From Phoenix dactylifera (Eukaryota > Streptophyta > Magnoliopsida > Arecales > Arecaceae), in NCBI RefSeq assembly GCF_009389715.1, contig NC_052399.1:29645146-29709145 (forward strand): DNA of 64,000 nucleotides, in the 5' to 3' direction. The notes under the pieces are model-generated. The model did not search any database. It was given only the letters and a program-made list of their open reading frames with translations, and was not told the DNA's origin. This document shows, in pieces, positions 27,523 to 42,150 of the stretch. Within the stretch, counting starts at the first letter, position 1. Every line of letters begins with the position of its first letter. The translations under genes were made by a program, and so were the position numbers.

Positions 27523-30210
27523 GAGCAGTGTTCCAAAATGCAAAAAGCAATGGAGGGTGGAGAAAAGACCGCTCACCAACCAAGTAGAAGTCCATTTATC
27601 ATTGGATAATGGTTAAAATAGATAAAACAAAAGGAACAGGGTTAACATTTTCTGAAATTTATAAAGGAATAAGAAAGATGGCAGAAAAAGAAAAGTTGAT
27701 CAACATTTTTTCATAATATTTAGAAACATAGGTAGTTTAAAATTAATATTTTGATAGGTAAGACATCAGCCGAATAACTAAAATTGTATCATAATTTTTT
27801 TTAATCATCAGCAACTAGTTCAGGTTAATTATTTGAGAAAACTAGTTAGGTAATTCAAATCAACATCAAACAAATATAAAACAATCGATATGTGATTAAG
27901 ATGACTTGAAACTCGCCAGGTGCATGACATAATAACATGTTCTTTTCCGATCAACAAAAAGATAATTTAATTAGGGGCAGATCATGATGATAAATGTTGT
28001 CATGCTCATGCAGAACCTATTTAAGCTGATAAAGCTAGCTTTAGGCACCAGCTGCCAGTGCTCGCTCACATAATATCATCACCCAGGAACTAGGAAAGGT
28101 GATCAAGCTCCAAATAAGGCAAGTACTTAGGCACTTGGCGGCCCATATAATGTGTACATTTGTAAGCACTACCACACTCATTGAAAGTTCATGTTGAGCT
28201 ATCAAAGTTTCAATGCTATGTACACGTAATACATGTAGAAGATTAACAAAGCATCATATCTTAGTCTCCTTTGAAAAATTGAAGAATGGTGACCTGACTA
28301 CTTAGCACAAAAAGCAGCCAAAGGTTTTCTATACACATGTTTGACTCAAAATTACGAATGCTAATTTTTGCATATGTATTAACAAGATAACTTAAAGCAA
28401 TAAAAAAAAGAAAATAGAGAATAAGCAAATCTGATAATCAACCTGTAACTATCAGAAGGATGACATTTGAACTGCAGAGCAATGTTGGTAACAGTTTCGG
28501 TATTAGAACAAATATCCATGGAGCTGCTGCAGCCAAGACAGCATAACCGGCCTAGAAAAAAAGAATAAACCTATGACTACCTAACAAGTACTTAAAAAGG
28601 AATAATCACACCAACTTGAGTAGTGATTCAAAAAGAATACAAGGGAAAGAGGTAGACAGAAAAGAAAACATTGCCTAATATGCTTTATTTGAATGGAAAT
28701 ACAGAAGAAGAAGAAGATAGTATACTTGCCAATAAGAAACAATACATAACACTGCCAAATATGCTTCTACGCTGCCGATGAACAGATAATGGAGCTTCTT
28801 GCAATATATCAACGAACCTACAGCATATAAATGATAAATCTTCCAACAGTAACCAAAAGTAACTTAAAGCTTTTTCAGTGGTAATGCTGTACAATGACCA
28901 ATTGTTTCTCCAATATGACACCCACTTTAACAAAAATTAGCCATATGCAAAAGTGAGCAGTTAAAATCAAATAACAAGACCACAAGGAAAAAAGAAACTG
29001 AAATATGTTTCAATCACTAAAAAGAAAATGTGAGTCAAAAAATGCAAACTATCTGCAGTTCTTATACTTCCATTTATAAAGCATCACCACCTTGATAGAA
29101 TAAACCATCATTTCACGGAAGTGGTTAGAAAACAATATATTATCGGACTTTCTCATTCTTAGTTGTCGGCAATACTAAGATCCATTGATTTGGCGCCCGC
29201 AGGCTGGGGGGGATATGCTCCAAATCAATTTATTAAGAGCCACATGATCCATTGATTTGGAAAAGGATTGAGTACATCATAAGAAATGGTGCTGTACCAC
29301 AAGAATCCAAGAGCTTGTCAAACTTGTAAGTACATTTTCAAGTGAATAACACCCACATGCTGCATTCACCGAACCTTAGATCTCTTAAGAGTAGCAAGGT
29401 CCCCACTCTGTTTCCAGTATAGGACCCATTAAGGCAATTATAAAGCTTGTGATGCACAATGTATATATATGTGTGTGTGCGCTCTCTCTCTCACACACAC
29501 ACACAAACACAAAAGAAGGGGTAACTTTTCATTACATGCCACATGATCTTTCGCCCGAAAGAATGATTAATCTTCTCACAATGTTGACCATTACTGCACA
29601 GATCTCAAAGCACTCTAGATTTCTTTGTGTGCAGCTTTAAGTGGTAATTGCACGATCCAACGGTGGATTCGAATGAAGGAAGAATTCAGCAATTGCACGA
29701 TCCAACAGTGGATTCGAATGAAGGAAGGATTCATTAATTGCATGATCCAATGGTGGATTCGAACGAAGGAAGGTGAATCCTTTATGGGTAGAATACTACA
29801 TAAAAACAACATGAAAACTTAGCTTTCTTAATTAGAAGCAAGCACCAATCAAGAATTTCAATTAAACATCTTCGGTCTCTTCCAAATGCCCTCCAAGTGT
29901 TCAAAATTGGGTAACAACTCAAATCTTCTCCTTCTCTTCTATGATCCAGGAAACCCTTAATTCGCCCAGACAAGCCGACTGCTTTGGGGCCAGAGACGGC
30001 AAGAAACTCGCAAGAAGTAATGCGGACCGATGGGATACGGAATGGTGTAACGAAATGCAGAGACGGAAAGCTAGGGTTTCCAAATTCGAAGGCGAAATAC
30101 GAAAGGGATTAGAGGTGGAAGGCGGGAGGAGGAGGAGATGGGGAAGCTTACATGTTGTCTTCTTCAGCCATGAGAGCGGTGGCGGACGATGCGTGACGCT
30201 CGTGCGACAT
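11121..30210 (-). CDS. TMEM192-like four-TM, coiled-coil membrane protein, 363 residues, 15 coding exons
   Basis: Coding exons in transcript order: 30210-30152, 28817-28730, 28551-28443, 25704-25655, 24182-24116, 23102-23030, 20893-20838, 17717-17621, 15665-15578, 14350-14288, 12089-12030, 11904-11890, 11602-11510, 11377-11315, 11231-11121. They sum to 1092 nt and keep one frame. Hydrophobic segments lie at about residues 38-62, 65-92, 118-136 and 143-168. A phrase FQQYLVYQVRKVRLQGYY follows TM2, and residues about 206-355 are heptad-like, charged and Leu-rich (coiled coil). Four TM helices, the QY-x-R-x-GY segment and the C-terminal coiled coil suggest TMEM192 (lysosome/late endosome protein in animals; vacuolar or endosomal by analogy). 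The family link is from memory; an unnamed plant membrane protein family is the alternative. The exon structure is much more certain than the name. Confidence 0.82.
11890..11904 (-). other. 15-nt microexon of the TMEM192-like gene
   Basis: CGAGAGATGCAATTG is flanked by an acceptor ending TGTCAG and a donor GTGAGT. It encodes five residues (REMQL), preserves the frame on both sides and continues the coiled-coil heptad pattern. Skipping it would also be in frame. Confidence 0.85.
12879..13183. repeat. Intronic tandem duplication, about 150-160 bp units
   Basis: Two direct copies at about 12879-13035 and 13036-13183, inside intron 10 of the minus-strand gene. Both share GAAAAGCCAGACTTGTAGAC, AAGTATG, TCTCATxAGACTATGA, TATAACTCC, ATACATACAT and AAAATGCTAA. 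The copies differ by short indels in the AT-rich parts. Confidence 0.85.
16233..16348. repeat. Intronic tandem duplication, 58-bp period
   Basis: CCAATTGAGxTGA...TTGCATCTGGGAAAGGATTTTAGAGCCACTGGCA is present twice in direct tandem, at 16233-16290 and 16291-16348, within intron 8 of the minus-strand gene. Only a handful of differences separate the copies. Confidence 0.92.
16595..16622. repeat. (CA)n microsatellite
   Basis: A run of about 14 CA units in intron 8 of the minus-strand gene, followed by GAGAGATG. Confidence 0.98.
18000..20837. other. Mixed repeat-derived part of intron 7 of the TMEM192-like gene
   Basis: Intron 7 spans 17718-20837. A segment at about 19271-19700 is markedly more GC-rich than its surroundings and opens with TGTAGCACCCCAACCC, which resembles the start of a plant LTR. 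I could not find a matching end or flanking duplication, so it is only a possible LTR remnant. Open frames at 18747-19590 do not resemble known proteins. Confidence 0.3.
22855..22920 (-). mobile_element. Short LINE 3'-end fragment with A-tail
   Basis: On the minus strand the sequence ends TGCCGTTGTACC followed by an A-run (T-run at 22855-22871), preceded by CCCATGCTCGACATGTGTGA. The same kind of pre-tail sequence (GCCGTTATATC plus A-run) ends the LINE remnant at 53282. Only the last few dozen bases remain. It sits in intron 6 of the minus-strand gene. Confidence 0.5.
25705..28442. other. Intron 3 of the TMEM192-like gene, repeat-bearing
   Basis: A 2.7-kb intron without recognisable exons. 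It holds a CA microsatellite at 27488-27518. Near 26995-27090 a phrase like RSTGEMIRSRFNAL weakly recalls the C-terminal end of a Ty3-type polyprotein, too short and broken to call as an element. Confidence 0.4.
27488..27518. repeat. (CA)n microsatellite
   Basis: About 15 units in intron 3 of the minus-strand gene, preceded by a CTCTCTCT stretch and an interrupted ACACAC stretch. Confidence 0.97.
28552..28729 (-). other. GC-AG intron (intron 2 of the TMEM192-like gene)
   Basis: The donor reads TTG|GCAAGT, with GC at 28729-28728; the acceptor is TTCTAG ending at 28552. The only GT nearby (28725-28724) would add four bases and throw the next exon out of frame. The GC donor keeps the reading LLAGYAVLAAA through TM1. 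GCAAGT is the usual strong consensus of GC donors, spliced by the major spliceosome. Confidence 0.85.
29466..29512. repeat. Compound TG/CT/CA microsatellite
   Basis: A short TG run, then CTCTCTCT, then an interrupted CA run, lying within intron 1 of the minus-strand gene. Confidence 0.9.
29646..29780. repeat. Three-copy minisatellite, 45-bp period
   Basis: Units at 29646-29690, 29691-29735 and 29736-29780 share AATTGCACGATCCAACGGTG / GATTCGAATGAAGGAAG with a few substitutions. It lies about 0.4 kb inside intron 1 of the TMEM192-like gene. The 45-bp unit keeps frames open on both strands, but nothing suggests translation. Confidence 0.95.
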
Positions 30211-30219
30211 CGCTGCGTC

Positions 30220-30228
30220 CTATCCCAT
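30220..30228 (-). promoter_or_regulatory. Minimal upstream ORF (ATG GGA TAG) before the TMEM192-like start
   Basis: In the presumed leader an ATG at 30228-30226 is followed by one codon and TAG. Nine bases separate that stop from the main ATG at 30210. Whether the transcript includes it depends on the unknown transcription start. If it does, it could reduce initiation at the main start. Confidence 0.5.
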
Positions 30229-30699
30229 TGCGAGTTCTTCTCCTGGGCGCTGCCTCTATAATTTGGGTTTTCGTCCCCCGCTGAGACAGCTCGCGTGCGG
30301 GAAGTTACAGCTGTTGTAGAGAAGACGTTGGTCGTGGCATCCCACCTCCACCTGAGACGGAACTCTTACGCATTCAACGCCTTCTATTTCGCCCAAGAAT
30401 CACACTTATTTGGGGTTTAAAAATTTTTGATACGGTCATAATAGATTGACCCTGGTGTATAGCCCGTTCATCACCCGCTTTACACCATGCCATATGATAA
30501 AAATATCCTCTTCTCTCTCTCTCTCTCTCTCCCACACAGCCCCCTAAGCTCTTTACAAAATTCTTTTATCCTTTTTCTCCAAAGTTACTAAATGCAATAA
30601 TAATATTCAGCCTCCTGTACCTCACCTTCATCTCTTCCGTCGTTCTTCTTGCTGCCTCAATGATCAAAATGCTCTTTTTCTTCTTTTTTATCTATTTTG
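30229..30699. other. Promoter/5' flank of the TMEM192-like gene
   Basis: GC-rich up to about 30380, then AT-rich, with a CT microsatellite at 30512-30531. No clear TATA box is seen on the minus strand near the start codon. No gene called. Confidence 0.4.
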
Positions 30700-31150
30700 A
30701 CTGGTTCTTCATATAATGCGTGTACGAATACATCCAATAAAATTAAAAAACACAAACTCGCGGAGTACTTGTGGCAGCTCCTCTTCTCATGACCACAGGG
30801 TTATCCTAAATGGTAGGCCGCGTAGGCAGCCACCCAGTCAGCCGCCCCGTCGACTTCTCTAAATATATGCTTGGCCTCAAAGGCCACCCCATCCCTCATC
30901 ATCATCCCTATATCCCGGAACAGAGGGTGGTCCGTGCTCTCTCCACTCGGTCCCCCCAAAACCATCCGATGACCTTGGCCGAATCGCCCTTCAAGATTAT
31001 CGAACTGGCCTGCAACACTTGTCGCACATGTCGAAGACCTGCCCAGGCAACTCGCAACTCTGCCTTCGGAATTGACGTGTCAAACAACCGGCAGCCGCCC
31101 ACTGCCACCACTCTGGAGTGCGAGCATCAAAATGATCTTCAAGCCCTTAC
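30700..31150 (-). mobile_element. Second LINE 3' end of the same family (RNase H fragment)
   Basis: On the minus strand 31111-30908 reads MVAVGGCRLFD...PKAELRVAWAGLRHVRQVLQ...IILKGDSAKVIGW, a plant L1 RNase H domain with the second catalytic Asp in GDSA. After a frameshift it continues as AKHIFREVDGAADWVAAYAA. The last 400 bp align end-to-end with the LINE at 818-1260, including the TTTTAATTTTATTGGATGTATTCGTAC 3' trailer, with roughly a quarter of sites differing. Everything upstream of RNase H is missing (5' truncation near 31150). Confidence 0.82.
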
Positions 31151-34100
31151 TTTTCTTATGGTATATCAATACTAAAATAGTTCCTCTCCGGAGAGCACCT
31201 TAAGGAGGACAACGTCAAAGTGAACATGTTTGAAGTTCACGTTATCTACTTACTAACAATCACTTTCAATATATGTGCCTCCTCGTTCCCATAGTCCTCA
31301 TCACATAAGTCTTCAACTTCCATAAAGGAGGGGCGCTTGTGGTCTCCCCAGCCTCCACCTCCTTAGCATTCACCAGAACCTTCTTAACAAGTTTCACAAT
31401 GTTGAAAGTGGCGAGTCTTAATGTAGAGGATGAGCTTGATGACGATGATGATGGAGCTCTTGATCCAGCCATGGATAGTGCCAAAGGACCATAGGCTCTC
31501 CAATGATTCCAGCAGAATAGTGATGGTTGTACTCGAGCCTTTGGGCCACATCAATTGTAACCTACATGTGGGAGTTTCGAAAACAAGAGAGCACTGAAGC
31601 CGGTTTTCTAGGGTTTTCTGAGGTAGTCAGTGAAGGGGGAGCTAGGGACATACTTGTAGATGAGGTAAAAGTGGTTTGATACAACAAGGTATGTGATGAG
31701 GAGGTGGGACAACAACCATGTGATGACTGCAATTAAGGGCATAAAGGCTGACGGCAACATCGGCACCTTAGAGGGAAGGTAGTGAGATCACTATGGAAGG
31801 TACGACAAAAGATGGCAACATCGGCACCTTAGAGGGAGGAGTGCCAAGTGGCGGAGGAGGAGGAGGAGGAGAGGGTAGGGGAGAGGAGGCAAACATGTTG
31901 TTGATGGTGACAAGGATCTCAAGAAAAAAGTAGAGGATGAGACCTTTATCTTATACGGAGAGACAGAGGCTAGCAAGGGAGGCAAAAAAGGAGGTGGTGG
32001 AGAAGAGGTTGGTAAGGTCATTGCTAATAATCTTGATGGCAACTAAGAAGGAGGAAAGGCTAGTGAAAGAGGATCAAGATAAGAATAGGAATTAGTTTAG
32101 TATGACAAAGATTAGATTGGTGGGGTAGGGGGGTGGTGGTGAGGAGGAGGGGCGAGAGGAAGAGGAGAGGAGACAGGGTCAGTGATATCTTTGAAAGGTA
32201 TGTATTGCAGCAAGAGTTGGTATCACAAGGACGTGCATGAATGCAAAGAACATTTCAGTGCAACTTCCTAATACTAAGACAAGTCAGTTGGATGGTTAAA
32301 ATCTCAAATTTTTTTTTTTAACATTTATATTTACATGAGACAAAAGTAAGCACTCTGGTGATTTTTTTTCGGAAAGAATATTGAATTATTGTCTAAAATT
32401 ATGTGTGCTATAACTTATAATGGTTGTTTTGGAAGAGGTTCATTAGATCATAGATATTAATAATATTGAAATATTAGCTATTCTTTCTTTTTGTAACTAG
32501 CTACTCTTCCTTTAAATATTAGTCGGTGGCTTCCATACCAAATGAATGATTATAATAGTAATTCAGTCTTAAAAAAAAAACTTTAAGTTATTATGTGATG
32601 GACACATGACACTACTCTTTAAGATCATATTGATAGAGACGAATATAGGATCACCTTGGATCAATTTGCTGACTTCAAGGATCTAATTAAAAATTTTTAA
32701 ACCCAAGGGGTGTGAGTAGCACTAGGACAAAGTAGAGGGGTGAACTATATATTCCAAATATATTACCAACTACATCCCCTAAAAAAAAATTAAAAAAAAA
32801 AAAAGCTAGAACGAGATAAAAGAAAGACTACTTTAGAGCCTTATAAATTATAATTGATACTAAAATTGCATATGCATTTGATACTCATAAAAAATGCATG
32901 GCTAAAAGTAAAACTGTGTACTTGCATAAAAAATATGTATAACTTATTTATATTATAAAGTATTTTAACTCATGGGCTTATTTGGTTGAGGGTAACCTGG
33001 CATAAAAGAACAAATTTCATGTCACCATATTTGGTACGAAAAGTAGATGAGAGTGTTGATAAAATAAATGACAAGCCCCATACCTATTTTTTTGAGAGAT
33101 AAGGTAAAAAACAAACACCAGTAAAGAGGTAGAATTTGTTTTTTTCATGTTAGATTAACGAGCGAAGTTATTCATTTCTCTTTTACGCATTCCTTATGCT
33201 TGATTTTGTCAGTCTATCTCATATGAGCTTATAGTATAATCTTGCTACTGAGCTTCACCACCATCTTTCATCACTTGGATTCATCGATCAAGAATCGACT
33301 CTCTATTATCGGAGACCACGCCATCTTCACTCGCATGGCTACCAAGGGTTCATCAAATCCATAGTTGAGAGTGGAAGGAAATAAATATTCGATAGACTAT
33401 ATCTCGATTAGGAGTTTCCACAAAGCACTCGAGAGATAGAAGATCTTGGTGCCCTTGTGGAGGAGGGGCGGTCTCATACACGATTTTGAACGAGAGAAAG
33501 AAGAATAAATACATTAATATATTGATTAATAATATTTATAAATATTATAATATTAATACATTTTTAATAAATATTAAATATTAGTAAATAATTAAAAAAA
33601 TATTATTAATCACCAATAAATATAACATAAGATTTATTAATAATTAATATATTTATTTATATACTAAAACAAACTAAAATTTGTTTATACTAAGAAATAT
33701 ATTTTTTTAATATATATAATTAATATTAAAATATTTATCAACTCATATAAATCTATTTTAATATTCGAAACCGCCAATATTAATAACATTTATATAAGTG
33801 GGTCATCAATGAGCAATAAATGGATCTAAAAAAAGATGTTATTACTGGAATTAATTATTCAAAAATATTATTAAAAATTTGGTAATATTTTTATATAATA
33901 TTATCTTTAACTAAGTATAGTAATCTGTTACTATATTTTGGAGTAATTTTTTGACCTTCTAAATGTAATAAAATTTGTTTTTCTCAACAATCTTTTTCTC
34001 CCATAACTGATTTTCAAGAGCTATTAGATTATTCCATAATCTAACATACCCCAACCAAAAAAATTCTATAAGTGTATTTGAGTTAGCTTAAATATAGGGT

Positions 34101-34300
34101 TCTAGAATGGCAGTCAGGATCAAGGTCGAATCTGTTTGGGAATTTAAACAATCAGGTCGTTTTACAAAAATAATAAAAATACGCTATAAAAAAATAAATT
34201 GATTTGTTTTTGCTATATTTCTTGCCCAAAATATAGGAGAAAATTTTAATTTGATTACTTTAGACTCGTCAACCTTTCAAACGGCAAGCGAAATACCCGC
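31151..34300. other. Intergenic region: G-rich low-complexity, then very AT-rich
   Basis: The part 31740-32200 is purine-rich on the plus strand, with GGAGGA runs and a repeated phrase GGCAACATCGGCACCTTAGA at about 31752 and 31813 (61 bp apart). Open frames there are Ser or Pro low-complexity and not credible genes. From about 33500 to 33960 the sequence is almost entirely A and T with many TAATATT motifs. No gene called. Confidence 0.5.
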
Positions 34301-34344
34301 GAGCTCATTCAATAGTCATTCGTTCCACACGGCCCGTCACCGGC

Positions 34345-34352
34345 TATATAAA
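34345..34352 (+). promoter_or_regulatory. Probable TATA box of the UMP-CMP kinase gene
   Basis: TATATAAA sits in GGCTATATAAACGC, the only good TATA in the flank. A pyrimidine-rich leader (CCCCCTCTCCTCTTCC, TCTCTCTCTC) starts about 30 bases on. This spacing fits a transcription start near 34375-34385. Confidence 0.7.
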
Positions 34353-34377
34353 CGCTTCTACCCCAGAGAACAGTTTC

Positions 34378-36580
34378 CTTGCCACGCCACCCCCTCTCCT
34401 CTTCCTTAGATCTCGTTTCCTCTCTCTCTCGTCGCTTTCCTCGCCCGGTCTCTCGTTTCAGGTATTGATCGTGTCTCGCTCTCTTCAATCTCTATTTCTC
34501 CGGATCTAACGCGTACTTCATGTTCTTGGATAATCTTGGATAGTTCGGAGTTTTTTCTTTTCTTTTATCGACTAGTGAATAGTTTTGTGTATTATTGCGT
34601 GGATCTGGCGGAGTTTGGACTGTTTCGTTCTTTCTGTGTGAGATCTGGTTGAATTTGGATGAATGATGCTTAATCTATTGATGCCATGGGAAATTGGGTA
34701 GATGCCTCTGACAGTACAATGACATGGCGATTGAGTTTGTACGAATTTATATGGACTTAGTGCCTCTGGTTGCGGGATCTGTTCATCTGATATGGGTTTA
34801 ATTGATTGACAGAATTTTGATCCGTTCATTTGATTTCTTTTCATTAGTTAAGCAGTAATACCGGAATTCGCACTTAATTTCTCTCTTGATTATAACTAGT
34901 TAATGTATTGGAAGAATGTATTCAGAGAGACAGATCTGATCTGTTCGTGAATTCTCGATATTGGATGTGCTGACAGATGGGAGCTTGTGAGATCTGATAC
35001 CAGTTTATTTTAGTTCTGCGATTTTGGGCTCAGAAAAATAGATTGCGATCTGCCAAGCTGAGATGCGGCATTTTGGTGTTTGTTAATTTTCAGTTCTCGA
35101 CATGATTTATCTGCACTATGTAATGGCTGTAAAAAGCATTTTCTACTGATTCATTATTTGTTTGTTGAACTACGAAAATATTCATTTATTCGGTGAAGGA
35201 AAACTTTGTGTTTGTTCGACACAATGCTAGATCCATATTTTTTTATGATTTGTATAGGTCCTATCAGAAGACAGGCACATCAGATCTCAGCAAGCAGGCA
35301 GAGGAGTCCAAACACGCTGCTTGTGTGAAAAATATGCATCTGATTTTGAGTCTGTTCAGAATATTTGTGATTGCAGAAATGAACTGATATTTGCAGAGGT
35401 GTAGATTGTCTTGATTGACCTGAATAGCTTTGTTGTAAATCTTTGGTGGAACTATCTAAATTATGGCAGATTACTTTAGCCTCTAACATAACCTGTGCAT
35501 CTTAAAGAGTTTATTTTATAAAATACATTTTTTTTATTACAATTAGGTTTTACAAACACATCCACACATGTACACTAAGCGAACCTAATAACCTCCTTCT
35601 GGACCATATAAAGTAATTCTGCTGGTAATTAATTATGATATAAGTCTGCTTTAAAATTGGGTAAGGGTATAATTTATACACTCCCATCCAAAATCATGAA
35701 GCAAGCACGTTACAATTTTAGTTATACTTTCACAATGCAGGATTTTGCCAAGCAAAGATCATAATTGACACTCCACCTGTAGATTAAGAAAAGGGGTGCT
35801 ACTCATATATATGCTCATTCTAATTAGTAGCTTAGAATTTAATTTGACATTAAATTGGAAAGAGTAGCCAAGATAAAAAGACTAATAAATGAGCACACAT
35901 ACAAAATCTGAAGACATTCATCAAGTGTAATAAAAAAAGAAGACATCCATCAAGAGTTTGAAATAGATTTACTTATGACTATTAAAAGCTAATTTGTTGG
36001 CAACAACTGAAGTCAGAGTTCATGATTGGATTTTGAAAAGCCTAAAGGGGAACACTGCTTGATTTGCATGATGTGTGTGTTGATTATTCTTTAATTAATG
36101 CATTGGTCCTTCTACTGTAGGTGCAAAAGTTTTGGTCAACTTCTATTCTGAGAGAACTGTCTGAAGATGATTTGCTTGTTTGCAATCACATGTAGTTTAG
36201 TCGAAAGCCCTCATAAGTCATAACGGAAATATATGATTTAGCAGACAGAAGTCCATTCTTTTCTAATAACACCAGGACACTTAAATGACTTTAACTAAAT
36301 AGTGGTTATAGACACATGCATTGAAAGGAAGTGAAACTGATTATCAAGGCTTTGTAAGGTGTCATGCAGACCTGAAGTTTCTAACTTAATATTTAATATT
36401 TTCACTCATAAGACTCTCAGGCCTCCTTTGGGTTACCACCTCATTGAAATCATTTTTCATAGTGTTCCTTGGCACATTTTGCCTATTACACTTGGATTGT
36501 TGGTTTAGCAGATAAAAAATTGTTTACACAATGTTTTTTTTGCTTCCTAACAGATTTTAATTTCTTAAAAAATTTCATCA
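34378..36580 (+). other. 5'UTR of the UMP-CMP kinase gene with a 2.1-kb leader intron
   Basis: Non-coding exon 1 runs from about 34378 to 34461, ending CGTTTCAG|GTATTGATC. The intron goes to CCTAACAG at 36553, and exon 2 opens 27 bases before the ATG. A first intron in the leader right after a short CT-rich exon is typical of highly expressed plant housekeeping genes, where it can raise expression. The exon ends are read from splice consensus alone. Confidence 0.65.
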
Positions 36581-40790
<4,210 letters not shown>

Positions 40791-42150
40791 AAAGGTAAGA
40801 AACTTCTCTGCTTTTTACATGAGGTATTTGAAGAAAATGTCTTTATGCACAAGTGCTTTTTTGTTTTTTGTATTTTTGTATTTTTGTTTTCCTCGTGGTT
40901 AGTCAGATTTGAGAGTACCTAATGGCTCAAACCAATCAACTGGCCTACCAGTGCCGACCTTAGTGAAGAGTGATGAATGTTTGGGTGGTGAAAATTCAGA
41001 CTAGTTCTATGTTCAGTGTTTGATCTGTTTTGCAATGATGTCTGGACTGAGTATAGCAGTAATTTGCTACCATCTGTTGCTGATTCACCTGCACACTGAG
41101 TCTACCTTGCTTGTTTGTGGTTTGACAGGCATCTTAGAGCTGCAGGGAGGATAATATCATAATAAACATAATAAAAGGTAACAGTCTACTGGCTGATTTG
41201 GGTGTGCGTCTTCAAGAACATTCTCTGCTTTATCTTCCTCATAATTTGTAATGTTTACTTGTATTCATAAATTTCATCGTTTCAGACTTCTCCTAGTATA
41301 GCAAGAGTGCCAACAAAACTGATATTCCAAACAAATTATATATTTCCTCTACCAAATTGCCCGTTAGAGGAAAATGAGAATGAATACAAAAATGTTATAA
41401 TAGACCTCCAAAATATCTCGTATTAGTTATTTTTTAAATGACCAGTATAAATAGATTGTATTGATAATGCAAATATTAGAATTATCTTTGTTTCATCTTC
41501 ATAGTTCATATCTATTTATCAGTTACTAAAATCAATACTACAATTCAGATAGAACTTAGAAGAGGGTACTAAAATTATTCAGTATTATTGCGCGGTCATG
41601 CTAGATATCTTCAAATTTTAACAATCAAATTTTTAAATTGGATATGATATGAAAATGCCCATATGTGATCTCCATTCAACTAAAGCTGGATGAATAATGT
41701 GAGAAGAAAACCATTCTGACAGGCAGTTCTTGTTACTTTCATGAGATTATCTGAACCTATCACCTGTGCTTGCTCAGTTGGATCTTAAATTCTTAACATG
41801 TACTATGCTGGTCTGAATCACAATTTCACCTTCAAATGTAGAACTGTTTTTATCAAAAAATGTTCACATATACAAATTCCTGCTGTTGAATTCGTAATGG
41901 ATTTACACCCATTTTGCAGGTACCTCTGTAGAGCGCTGCCTAAATAAAGTTTTAGCATGGATGAGTTCATGTAGAAGAAACTCACTGCTCATCTGTATTG
42001 CGTCTTTGTATTATCATACGAGCTTTATTTTTTGGGGACTGCTCAATAATGTCTCAAAGGATGTTGTCTTAAGATTTTGCTAAGCTCTGTGAGACTTATA
42101 GTTGAGGATTTCATTGATGTTGGAACTGATTTATATCTTAATTAAATCCT
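40791..42150 (+). other. Probable spliced 3'UTR of the UMP-CMP kinase gene
   Basis: Four bases after the stop is a good donor (AAAG|GTAAGA at 40794/40795). A possible non-coding exon, 41129-41177, lies between TTTGACAG and AAAAG|GTAACA. A final exon opens at 41920 after TTTTGCAG and holds a TAAATAAAG polyadenylation-like signal near 41941. Consensus quality is good, but transcript evidence is needed. An unspliced 3'UTR ending earlier is the alternative. Confidence 0.45.
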
